Below, piece by piece: positions 26,710-34,175 of a stretch of 64,000 bases of DNA. Made by a program: the position numbers and the translations under genes. Position 1 is the first letter of the stretch. Every line of letters starts with the position of its first letter. Source of the stretch: Deltaproteobacteria bacterium RIFCSPHIGHO2_02_FULL_40_28 (GTDB lineage: Bacteria > UBA10199 > 2-12-FULL-40-28); the NCBI GenBank assembly GCA_001798135.1, contig MGRJ01000023.1, forward strand, positions 1 through 64,000, read 5' to 3'. The notes below the pieces were generated by a model, which saw nothing but the letters and a program-made list of their open reading frames with translations, was not told the origin of the DNA and did no database searches.

Positions 26710-27006
26710 ATGCAGTTATTTTTTGCCTCTTCTGCCTTAGAAGATCTCAATAGAATTTACGCCTTTGTAAAAGTAACCTATCCTAAAGCTGTTAAACTGG
26801 CAGCAAAACGACTTTATTATGGATTTAATTCTTTAAAAAAATATCCAGAACTGGGATATCCTTTGTTTCATTTAGGGAAAAATTTTAGGGAATTTTTAGT
26901 GCCTTTTGGAAAAGGAAACTACATTATTCGATACCGGGTTTTAAAGAAAAAGTTATTTGTTCTTCATCTGTGGCATAATAAAGAAAATCGATTAAGGCAC
27001 TTTTGA
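26710..27006 (+). CDS. ParE/RelE family toxin
   Basis: A 98-residue protein with the ParE/RelE-family fold: SSALEDLNRIYAFV at the start, a long middle helix, then YPELGYP, REFLVPFGKGNYIIRYRV and the terminal strand LFVLHLWHNKENRLRHF. ParE toxins block DNA gyrase, whereas RelE toxins cut ribosome-bound mRNA; sequence alone favours the ParE side. It is paired with the antitoxin gene directly upstream and is part of the accessory zone after tRNA-Leu. Confidence 0.87.
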   Translation: MQLFFASSALEDLNRIYAFVKVTYPKAVKLAAKRLYYGFNSLKKYPELGYPLFHLGKNFREFLVPFGKGNYIIRYRVLKKKLFVLHLWHNKENRLRHF

Positions 27007-27022
27007 AAAAAAGCATGCACTG

Positions 27023-28447
27023 TTATGCTACTCGATTATTTTCTGGTGCAAAGATAATTTTTGGATCTCCCCCATTTTTTATCCAGCTATCATATTTTTG
27101 CATGAGTGCATATCCTTTGGGATCATTTTGCATCCAACGTGCTTTTATTTTTCTAAAGCCATTTGCATATCCTTGATGTAAAGTTACGTAGCCTCCATCG
27201 AGTGGAAGATCCAGATCTCCTAGATAGTAAATACTAAAAATCTCAGAAAAATAATCCCTATAATCTGTAATTGCATAGCGGGTTGGAAATTTAAGAATAG
27301 CTTCTGGGTCTGTAAACAAGTTTACGTAGTGTTGTGCTACTAATTTGGCAAATGCTCCAGGGGTTTGCTCTGTATCTTCTGAAACATTCCAGTTCCCACC
27401 CATTTGATTATCAAGATTAAAAAAGGCTCTATGTCCCATTTCATGGAGAAGAGTGTGAGCAGCAGTTAACTGATCATAGTCATCAAAAATGACAATTTCA
27501 TTTTTATTAGTTTTAGTTGAACCTAATATTACTTGGGGTGGATTATTGTCCCATGGATGGTTGTTGTAATATCCTCTTAATTGTTGTCCCCAATTTAGTG
27601 TATAGAAGTTTATTTGAGAACCAACTTTGGATCGTAAATAGGAAGGGATAGCATCCCATGTAATTTTTAAGGCTTCCAATATTTTTGGATTTTCTTGGTT
27701 GGTAAAAAAGTTAGAGGGCAGACCAAATGTGGAATTAACAGGTTTACTCAATGATAAGTCTATAGACTTTAACATGTCATCACCTGTTTCATCTAAGTTA
27801 TCATATTCTGTAAGATCTTCTAAAGGTTCGGTTTCTTCAATGGTTTCTTGAAAGGCTTCGTTTTCTATTTCTCCATCTTGTAAATAAATAATCTTGGCAA
27901 TTTGTTTTTTAATGGGATCAATTTTTATTTTTTCTTCTGGAGGAAGTGTTTCATCATATTCTGCTAAGGAAAGATAAACAATTTCTAAAGGGATATTTTT
28001 TAAAGCGAGTTCAATTTGTTCTATATCTGTTTCTCCGTGATATTTCCAAAAAACTTTTCTACAGCCATATTTAAATTTAAGATCAAAATCAGTAGGACTT
28101 CGGTAATCAACTTTTTTAATTTGAGCTAAATAATCTTTTCCAGGCCTTGTAGACCATTTCATTAATTTCGAAACAGAATTAGCAGGGCGCAAGCCAACTT
28201 CTGCTAAGGATGCAACATAGGTTTCTAAAGTGAATCTATTTTGAAGTGCTGTGAAACGTAATCGATCATAAAAATTTAAAACTTGAAAAGCTTGGGGCCA
28301 AAGTATCCAAGGTATGAATTCATCTCTCTCAAGTGTTGTAATAACTCCATCCCCTTCAAAGAGAGTTTGTTCTAGTTTTTTGAATTCTCTATGGGTGAGT
28401 AGAGGATCATCCAAGAGCTGTCTTAGTTTTCCAATGAGAATAGCCAT
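27023..28447 (-). CDS. Gluzincin-like metallopeptidase, short paralog
   Basis: A 474-residue protein. Residues 20-95 form a domain shared with the 1008-residue protein at 30-33 kb (acidic loop EGDGVITTLERDEF, then YDRLRFTALQNRFTLETY). Residues 190-225 are a very acidic linker. The catalytic region has HEMGH at 335-339 and a downstream Glu402 in DYFSEIFSIYYLG, the zinc-ligand layout of gluzincins such as lethal-factor-like peptidases. No signal peptide is visible, so it is cytoplasmic or uses another export route. It is divergent from the caspase-like gene. Family membership beyond the zinc motif is inference. Confidence 0.7.
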   Translation of the reverse strand: MAILIGKLRQLLDDPLLTHREFKKLEQTLFEGDGVITTLERDEFIPWILWPQAFQVLNFYDRLRFTALQNRFTLETYVASLAEVGLRPANSVSKLMKWSTRPGKDYLAQIKKVDYRSPTDFDLKFKYGCRKVFWKYHGETDIEQIELALKNIPLEIVYLSLAEYDETLPPEEKIKIDPIKKQIAKIIYLQDGEIENEAFQETIEETEPLEDLTEYDNLDETGDDMLKSIDLSLSKPVNSTFGLPSNFFTNQENPKILEALKITWDAIPSYLRSKVGSQINFYTLNWGQQLRGYYNNHPWDNNPPQVILGSTKTNKNEIVIFDDYDQLTAAHTLLHEMGHRAFFNLDNQMGGNWNVSEDTEQTPGAFAKLVAQHYVNLFTDPEAILKFPTRYAITDYRDYFSEIFSIYYLGDLDLPLDGGYVTLHQGYANGFRKIKARWMQNDPKGYALMQKYDSWIKNGGDPKIIFAPENNRVA

Positions 28448-28544
28448 TCGCCTTTATCGACTAGATAATGAAGGAGTTGTCAAATAGACGAGGCAATTAA
28501 AATGCTAATAAATTCAATGAGATAAATTAATTTTTCTCTTAAAA

Positions 28545-28573
28545 TTGACTTTTTATTTTGGTGGTATTAACTA
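28545..28573 (+). promoter_or_regulatory. Candidate promoter of the caspase-like gene
   Basis: TTGACT, 17 bases, TAACTA. The transcript would begin within a few bases of ATG 28583, leaving little room for a ribosome site. Confidence 0.35.
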
Positions 28574-28582
28574 GATAGAGCC

Positions 28583-29331
28583 ATGACAAGCATATATGGC
28601 CCCCCTCCAAATCCAGTAGAAAAATACGCTCTTCTTATTAATGGTAGCTCTGCATCGGTAGATATACAAGCAGTAGATAAGATAATCGATCGCTTAGTAT
28701 CGTTGGATAGGGACTATGATATATATGTTGTAAGTACGGCATACCCAAAAACTTAGGGGTGGATCATTATTTTTCTGCAACAACAGATCAATTGTATCAG
28801 GCAATTCAAGAAATTAAACAAAAAGTAGATCGTGATGATCAAATTGTGGTTTATACCTTTGGTCATGGTGGTGCAGGAAGTATTCCTTGTCTTCAGGATA
28901 GTTGTAATTATGATTGGTTTGTTCCGGAGCTGAATTCTATGGTTTATGGGAGTCGTGCTATTGTTTTAACAGGGTGTTATAGTGGAGATGCAAAAAATGA
29001 TTTTTTAAATCAATCAGCAACACTATTTGCTTCAACTGGATGTCCTGGCGAAATTACTTATGGTAGTTTATATCACGATTATTTTTGGACTGAAATGAAA
29101 AACCTATATCATAATAATCCATTTTATCAGCCAGCTTTTCTTACTCGATGTTTTTATGCTCAAAGTCAGTTTCGATCAATGGTAAACACTTGGGAATATG
29201 CTTCTGTACCAATTTGTGAAGTAAGCGCCGATTATTTTTTGGTAATGGAACGTGCTGCAGAGGCAGAAATGAGAAGATTAGAATCCAACCCCTATGCCAG
29301 GGGGCTAATACAAAAAATAAAACCAAGATAG
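28583..29331 (+). pseudogene. Caspase/C13-like cysteine peptidase with frameshift
   Basis: Two frames together encode one 249-residue peptidase. From ATG 28583 the first frame gives EKYALLINGSSAS...DYDIYVVSTAYPK and stops at TAG 28754-28756. The -1 frame continues as NLGVDHYFSATTDQLYQA up to 29331. The joined protein has the caspase-like dyad: His95 in VVYTFGHGG and Cys132 in VLTGCYSGD, each after a hydrophobic strand. At the junction, 28744-28750 reads C CCA AAA, a textbook -1 slippery heptamer. The gene could be a pseudogene, a sequencing error in a C or A run, or expressed by programmed frameshifting. It lies between the two metallopeptidase genes. Confidence 0.65.
28744..28750 (+). promoter_or_regulatory. 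Possible -1 slippery site
   Basis: C CCA AAA in zero frame fits X XXY YYZ. Slippage moves the ribosome into the frame that encodes the rest of the peptidase, four bases before the zero-frame stop. Confidence 0.35.
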
Positions 29332-29386
29332 TATCCTCGTATCAAATAGATTTTTTCAAATAAGGAAATAAGCGCAGTAATAATTT

Positions 29387-29764
29387 TTATTTATCCCCCC
29401 TCCCTTGAGGGGAGGGGGTTGGGGGAGGGTGACCAAAACAAACTAAATAAATTTGTTCTAAAACTATTTCTCTATTTTCATAAAACTCATGATTCCAAAA
29501 CCGTAAAATCTTATACTTTTCTTTTTTTAACCATTGATCCCTATTTTGATCTTTTTCCTTTTGCTCAGCATGTTGTCCCCCATCTAGCTCAATAATAATA
29601 AGCTTCTCAAGACATACGAAATCTACAATATAGGGCCCAATGGGATGTTGTCTTCTAAACTTAAGCCCATAGAAACGTTTAGCTCTTAAAAAATACCAGA
29701 GGTCCTTTTCTGTTTCTGTGTTTTTTATTCTTAATTCTTTTGCAAACGAAATGGATGAGCCCAA
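29387..29764 (-). CDS. DUF559 endonuclease-like protein
   Basis: A 125-residue protein of the DUF559/Vsr-like nuclease fold: RAKRFYGLKFRRQHPIGPY, then VDFVCLEKLIIIELDGGQH with the Asp and Glu expected of a PD-(D/E)xK-type active site, and the C-terminal WNHEFYENRE. The TTG start is preceded by a G-rich stretch that belongs to a flanking repeat. The last residues (PPPTPSPQGRG) are encoded by the opposite flanking copy. Gene plus repeats make a 416-base unit. The biological role of such solitary DUF559 proteins is not established. Confidence 0.82.
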   Translation of the reverse strand: MGSSISFAKELRIKNTETEKDLWYFLRAKRFYGLKFRRQHPIGPYIVDFVCLEKLIIIELDGGQHAEQKEKDQNRDQWLKKEKYKILRFWNHEFYENREIVLEQIYLVCFGHPPPTPSPQGRGDK

Positions 29765-29810
29765 AGAATCACCCTCTCCCTAACCCTCCCCCCTCAAGGG
29801 GGAGGGGGTA
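29395..29810. repeat. Inverted palindromic repeats flanking the DUF559 gene
   Basis: Left copy 29395-29432 (CCCCCCTCCCTTGAGGGG then GGGTTGGGGGAGGGTGA) and right copy 29769-29810 (its near reverse complement) bracket the gene tightly and encode its last codons and leader. This looks like a short mobile cassette. Confidence 0.6.
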
Positions 29811-29908
29811 AGAAAGAAACATAATGTTTCCAAATGGTAAAGTTAATCAAGAAATTTTTTTAAATGCACATTTGTGTTTTTTAATTTTGAAATTGTAGTG
29901 ATGAATGG

Positions 29909-29960
29909 TCATCGCGAGCGACCCATCGCTGCGCGAAGTGGAGCGTGGCGATCCAGGTCC
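29909..29960. repeat. REP-like palindrome, second copy
   Basis: TCATCGCGAGCGACC ... GAGCGTGGCGATCCAGG is the reverse complement relative of the element at 1-95. It lies just downstream of the 1008-residue protein's stop codon. Confidence 0.6.
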
Positions 29961-29962
29961 AA

Positions 29963-32900
29963 TTAACTTAAATAAATGGTTTTAAGGTGGGTGTATTGTT
30001 CGTTTTCAGAACCACTTTTTTCTTTGTTTTCGAGATAGGCAACCCAAGTTCTTACCTCTACCTGAAGGGCTGCAAAGGCTTCTGGAGCTTCGGATTTTAA
30101 TTTATCAATTACTGAGATATCCCCTTCTATTTTAAGTTCTTCTAACCTTTTAGAAAGACTATAAAATGCAGAATGATCTTTTTTAATGAGATCAACAAGA
30201 AGGGTTCCTAGTTTTTGATATTGGTGTGAATGAGCATAAAATTGACCTAGGGTGTAAACCTGCATTGTTTGTTTATTGGATGCTTGAACGAAGTAGTCTT
30301 CGGCTAATTTTACATCTTTACTTGCTTGATTATTTTGTGGATCTTGTGATCGTTTAAAATAAAATATTCCATAACTTCTTAACATGCCACCATCTGCTGG
30401 GTCCAATTCAAGTTCATCTAGTTTTTTAAGATAAGCCAAAGCCTCATCCCATTTTTTTTCTGCCATTGCAACTTGGAAGGCCCATTCTTGAAAAAGTGGT
30501 GATTGAGGATGAGCCTCTGCTAGTTGATAAACGAGGGGGTATTCAAAATTTGTTTCAGTATTTTCTTTTTCTAAATTTCCCAGATTTAAAATTGGAATTT
30601 TGAGTGCAAGAAATAATTGAATACTTTGATCATGGGGATTTTTGAGGATTAATTGTTTTATAATCTCCCAAGCTTGGGAGCGTCCTGGATCATCAGTGGG
30701 AGATAAATCTAAAATAAGGAGGGCATAATCTCTTAATGCTGGATAAAAATGGGTTTCAGAATAAAGCTGATGCAAGGGCCCGTATTGCACTATAGCAGAT
30801 AATGTTTTAATTTCTTGATACCGAGTTTCAGTAGCGCTTGTTTCAAAGTTGGTATCGGGATAACTTTGAGCTACTTGTTCTAAGTTTGTCCAGCTCAGAT
30901 CGGTTTGTCCTTGTTGTAAGGAGGCATCAACTAAATTAGCTCCTCCCCAAGTAAAGGCTTTTTCTGGTGTTCCTTCCTTCCAATAGTGATCAAAAAGATT
31001 CATAAGCCCCTGGTAGGGTTTTTTAATTGGATTTTCTGTTTCTAAAGTTGTGGAATAAAAAAGAGCAAAGTTTAGAACCCAAGTATCGATTTCAGAAACT
31101 GGAGATAAACTAGCGATCAAGCTTTCTCTTGGTTCTTCTTGTGCAAGTGAATCATAATAATCAATAATATCTTTAAAATCTTCTCCTCCAGTAATGCTAT
31201 CTTCTTGGATGGTGCCACCCTGTTTTGCAATGACCTTAATGGCTATACTATGAGCCAAGCTTTGGAGAGCAATATGTAATTTTTCAGCAGGAGATCCAGA
31301 GATGGCATTGATTACTTTTTCAAAATAAACCCAGCTTGAGTTTTCTTCCACATAATCACGTACTTTTTGTAATCCGAAAGTTTTATCAATGAGATGGAGA
31401 GTAACAGCCGTAGTAAGAGAAGGATGATAAGGATTGGCCTGGTACAGGGCCATTAATTCTGTCTCACGCTCTACAGCACTTTTGGCCATAAGATGCTCTA
31501 CTTGTGTTTGAATAGAGTGATCTACAGGTGTTTCTAACCATGTGGCAACTTGGGCTTCGGTTAATTCGGGATGTAATTTTGCAAATTGAAAAGCAGATGC
31601 ATATAAATCATTTCCAAAAATTTCTGCAGCATTTCCACCATGCTCTAGGTAATAATCAAATTTTGCTATAAGAAGATAACCAACTGGATCTTCACGACGA
31701 AATTCAGCCCTTCTTTGTCTTGGGGAAACTCCACTCCAGTCTGCAAAACAACTACTACCACATTCGGGAGTGTTTTCTAATTTTCCCATTTTATAAATGG
31801 CAAAATTTTCAGCAAACCATTCTTGAGGATCTGTGGCTGCATAGAGGGTAGAAAAATAACGGAGAGGTGGCTTGTTTCCAGTAAAAGGTGGTTGATGGAG
31901 GCTCTCTTTTTTTACCTGACTAAAATGAAGTGAGAAAAGATTAAAAAGACTTCCAGGAAGTTGATTGCCTCCTCCGCATTTTTGATCGACTAAAAAGAAG
32001 GCAGCATGTCCTACTTCATGAATAATGCAATGAATGGCTTCGTAGGCTTTATAGCCTTCTGTAAAATAACCAATTTCAATTTTTTTATCAGAAGTTTGAT
32101 GACAAATTCCAGAAATGGATGTCATGGGTTCAGAAATTGTTTTTTGATCATTGTAATAATCTCGTAAGACATCATCCCAAGATCCATAACGCATAGAAAT
32201 TTGATTTTGATTGAGTAAATCTAAATCTTTTTGAGTTAAAACTTGGTTGGCTAAGGTAAGAGCTTGGGCAGAAGGAATCTCCGTTGTATTTTCGGGGAGA
32301 AATTTTAAAACATCATCAGTCACATCCCGATAGTCAGAATAAACTTCAGCGGGATCTGCTATTTCTTCTTCAGAGTGATCATGTCTTAAATCGATAAGTC
32401 TTGTTTTTAAAGCAATGGCTGCTTCTATTTGGGTAGGAGAATGGCTAGGAGTAGAATCAAAAACTTCCAGAGCAGCAAAGAGATCATAAATACCATAATT
32501 CCCTAATTTAATTTTGATAGAATCATGGTTCTCATTCTCCAAGAGAGTTAGAACAAATTTTTGATCCCCATGGGCATACCAAATTTTCCAGCCTGTTTTT
32601 GTTTTTTTAATTTTATCAAGCGTGAGAAGAACTTCTTCTGTATTTGCCTCACCAGCCAGTTGTTGTAATTTATCTAAGGGATTTTTTGTGGTTAGCCCGT
32701 ATTCTTGCAGAGTTGTTATATAGTGCTCTAAGGTAAAAGCATTGTGCGCGGTTAAGAGTTTTAATCGCCTGTAATCTTCTGTTGATTCAATGGAATAAGA
32801 ACCAGGATGTTGATTTAAACCTTCTAAAAAATCATCAAGTTGGGACAGTTCATTTTTATCAACAACTCCACCCTGGCTAAAAAGCCCAGCTTCTAGATCT

Positions 32901-32989
32901 GTAAATTCAAGCCCTGTGAGTTTATGATCGGCTAGTAAGTAATGAATAAGCGAAAGAGAACCCATCCCTTCTTTATCGACTACTCCCAC
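29963..32989 (-). CDS. Large gluzincin-like protein with helical repeats
   Basis: A 1008-residue protein. Residues 20-105 match the N-terminal domain of the 474-residue paralog (LEFTDLEAGLFSQGGVVDKNELSQL, an EF-hand-like Asp/Asn pattern; then AHNAFTLEHYITTLQEYGL). The zinc site is HEVGH at 324-328, with Glu394 in QEWFAENFAIYKMG as third ligand. From about residue 450 to the end it is all helical, with TPR-like pairs (DYALLILDLSPTDDPGRSQA, AMAEKKWDEALAYLKKLDEL). The start is GTG 32989, or ATG 24 bases downstream; both have poor ribosome sites. No signal peptide is present. It may be a processed effector or a cytoplasmic protease with a scaffold tail. Confidence 0.68.
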   Translation of the reverse strand: MGVVDKEGMGSLSLIHYLLADHKLTGLEFTDLEAGLFSQGGVVDKNELSQLDDFLEGLNQHPGSYSIESTEDYRRLKLLTAHNAFTLEHYITTLQEYGLTTKNPLDKLQQLAGEANTEEVLLTLDKIKKTKTGWKIWYAHGDQKFVLTLLENENHDSIKIKLGNYGIYDLFAALEVFDSTPSHSPTQIEAAIALKTRLIDLRHDHSEEEIADPAEVYSDYRDVTDDVLKFLPENTTEIPSAQALTLANQVLTQKDLDLLNQNQISMRYGSWDDVLRDYYNDQKTISEPMTSISGICHQTSDKKIEIGYFTEGYKAYEAIHCIIHEVGHAAFFLVDQKCGGGNQLPGSLFNLFSLHFSQVKKESLHQPPFTGNKPPLRYFSTLYAATDPQEWFAENFAIYKMGKLENTPECGSSCFADWSGVSPRQRRAEFRREDPVGYLLIAKFDYYLEHGGNAAEIFGNDLYASAFQFAKLHPELTEAQVATWLETPVDHSIQTQVEHLMAKSAVERETELMALYQANPYHPSLTTAVTLHLIDKTFGLQKVRDYVEENSSWVYFEKVINAISGSPAEKLHIALQSLAHSIAIKVIAKQGGTIQEDSITGGEDFKDIIDYYDSLAQEEPRESLIASLSPVSEIDTWVLNFALFYSTTLETENPIKKPYQGLMNLFDHYWKEGTPEKAFTWGGANLVDASLQQGQTDLSWTNLEQVAQSYPDTNFETSATETRYQEIKTLSAIVQYGPLHQLYSETHFYPALRDYALLILDLSPTDDPGRSQAWEIIKQLILKNPHDQSIQLFLALKIPILNLGNLEKENTETNFEYPLVYQLAEAHPQSPLFQEWAFQVAMAEKKWDEALAYLKKLDELELDPADGGMLRSYGIFYFKRSQDPQNNQASKDVKLAEDYFVQASNKQTMQVYTLGQFYAHSHQYQKLGTLLVDLIKKDHSAFYSLSKRLEELKIEGDISVIDKLKSEAPEAFAALQVEVRTWVAYLENKEKSGSENEQYTHLKTIYLS

Positions 32990-33100
32990 CTTTTGTTGTG
33001 ATCCTATTTAAGAAAGTATAACGGGTCTGCTCTCCTCAATGGGGGTTAAATTCCCGGGGTTTAGAGCCCACGATAAGTAAAGTCCTTCCCGTTAAATATT

Positions 33101-33120
33101 AAAAAATAGTAATAATTTCA
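33101..33120 (+). promoter_or_regulatory. Shared upstream element of small RNA 1
   Basis: AAAAAATAGTAATAATTTCA lies about 60-79 bases before the predicted start. Nearly the same sequence lies at the same distance before small RNA 2, so it is a candidate activator site. Confidence 0.45.
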
Positions 33121-33152
33121 ATATCTTATAAAAATAACAATAGAGGGCTTAT

Positions 33153-33169
33153 TTGGCACAAGGGTTGCT
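33153..33169 (+). promoter_or_regulatory. Sigma-54 promoter of small RNA 1
   Basis: TTGGCACAAGGGTTGCT matches the consensus at all core positions, with GG and GC 10 bases apart. Confidence 0.8.
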
Positions 33170-33179
33170 TTATCTCCTA

Positions 33180-33280
33180 TTGAGACGATTGCAGATGAAA
33201 ATCTACAGTTGACCTCTTGACCCTCCATTCCCTCCGAGCCGCCTTTGGTTGATCAGGGTTAGCCAGGGGCGGCTTTTCCC
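33180..33280 (+). ncRNA. Small RNA 1, CCUCC-rich, sigma-54 dependent
   Basis: A transcript of about 100 nt is predicted between the sigma-54 promoter and a strong terminator. A 5' stem around 33190-33207 (TGCAGAT GAAA ATCTACA, one mismatch) is followed by a C-rich linker with ACCTC, ACCCTCC and CCCTCC. A 14-base-pair hairpin (33237-33274) then ends in TTTT. No coding frame of note is present. The CCUCC motifs complement the GGAGG of ribosome sites, so it may act as an anti-Shine-Dalgarno regulator. It runs convergently into the 3' side of mqnD. A related RNA gene lies at 35.8 kb. Confidence 0.6.
33237..33277 (+). terminator. Terminator of small RNA 1
   Basis: AGCCGCCTTTGGTT pairs over 14 positions (with G-U pairs) with AGCCAGGGGCGGCT around a 10-base loop, followed by TTTT. 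The stem could also terminate the opposing mqnD transcript. Confidence 0.75.
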
Positions 33281-33305
33281 CCCGAAAAGCTTTCAAAAAA
33301 TCGGT

Positions 33306-34133
33306 TCAATCTACAAATTCAATTTTTGGGAGATGTGGAATGAGTTTTTTCTGATAGGCGCGTTCTAAAAAAAGATGAACGGCTTTCTTGCCATCCGCGC
33401 CATAATCCAGCGTTCGTTGATTGACATACATACCTACAAAACGATCGGCTTGTTTAGGATCCAAATCCCTTGCATACTGCATGGCATGATTTAAGGCGTC
33501 TTCTCTGTGATCTAATCCATAAGCAATACTGGCCTTTTGCAGCCGAGCTAATTTTTTCATGAGATCCATCCCCAAATCTTTGCGAACGGCATTTCCACCT
33601 AGGGGAAGGGGAAGCCCCGTTTCATCTTTCCACCACTGGCCTAAATCCACAATCAACTTAAAGCCCATGTCTTGATACTGCAATTGCCCCTCGTGAATAA
33701 TAAGTCCCGCATCCACGATGCCCGCCTCTACAACTTCTAAAATTTGATCAAAAGGAACCACCACAGGCTCAAATTCGGGCTGGGCCATCTGCAGCGCTAA
33801 ATAAGCCGAAGTAAGCCTTCCTGGAATGGCCACCTTTTTATTTTTAAATTCAGAAAGCGGAAAAGCTTGTTTGGCAACAACCATGGGGCCATAACCCTCT
33901 CCCATGCTGGCCCCACTGCCTAGAAGGGTATAACGGTCGGCTAAATAGGCATAGGCATGAATAGATACAGCTGTAATTTCGTAGGTTCCACTGTGAGCAG
34001 CTTGATTCAAAGTTTCGATGTCACGTAAGGTATGCTCAAACTTGAGGCCCTCAGGATCAATTTTTTTAGCAGCCAACGCATAAAACATAAAGGCATCATC
34101 GGAATCGGGGCTGTGTGCAATACGAATTAACAT
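33306..34133 (-). CDS. mqnD: 1,4-dihydroxy-6-naphthoate synthase
   Basis: A 275-residue enzyme of the futalosine pathway to menaquinone. It converts cyclic dehypoxanthinyl futalosine to 1,4-dihydroxy-6-naphthoate. Diagnostic MqnD features are HSPDSDDAFMFYAL, the DIETLNQAA motif, GRLTSAYLALQ, the catalytic-His region GLIIHEGQLQYQ and DLGQWWKDETGLPLPLGG. Length fits the family. No other mqn gene is in the window. It stands alone, divergent from the DUF1016 cassette, and its 3' end faces small RNA 1. Menaquinone matches the presence of complex I in the same window. Confidence 0.92.
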   Translation of the reverse strand: MLIRIAHSPDSDDAFMFYALAAKKIDPEGLKFEHTLRDIETLNQAAHSGTYEITAVSIHAYAYLADRYTLLGSGASMGEGYGPMVVAKQAFPLSEFKNKKVAIPGRLTSAYLALQMAQPEFEPVVVPFDQILEVVEAGIVDAGLIIHEGQLQYQDMGFKLIVDLGQWWKDETGLPLPLGGNAVRKDLGMDLMKKLARLQKASIAYGLDHREDALNHAMQYARDLDPKQADRFVGMYVNQRTLDYGADGKKAVHLFLERAYQKKLIPHLPKIEFVD

Positions 34134-34175
34134 GCAGGGGCATTATCACTCTCATTATCATGGGGCAAATCTATT

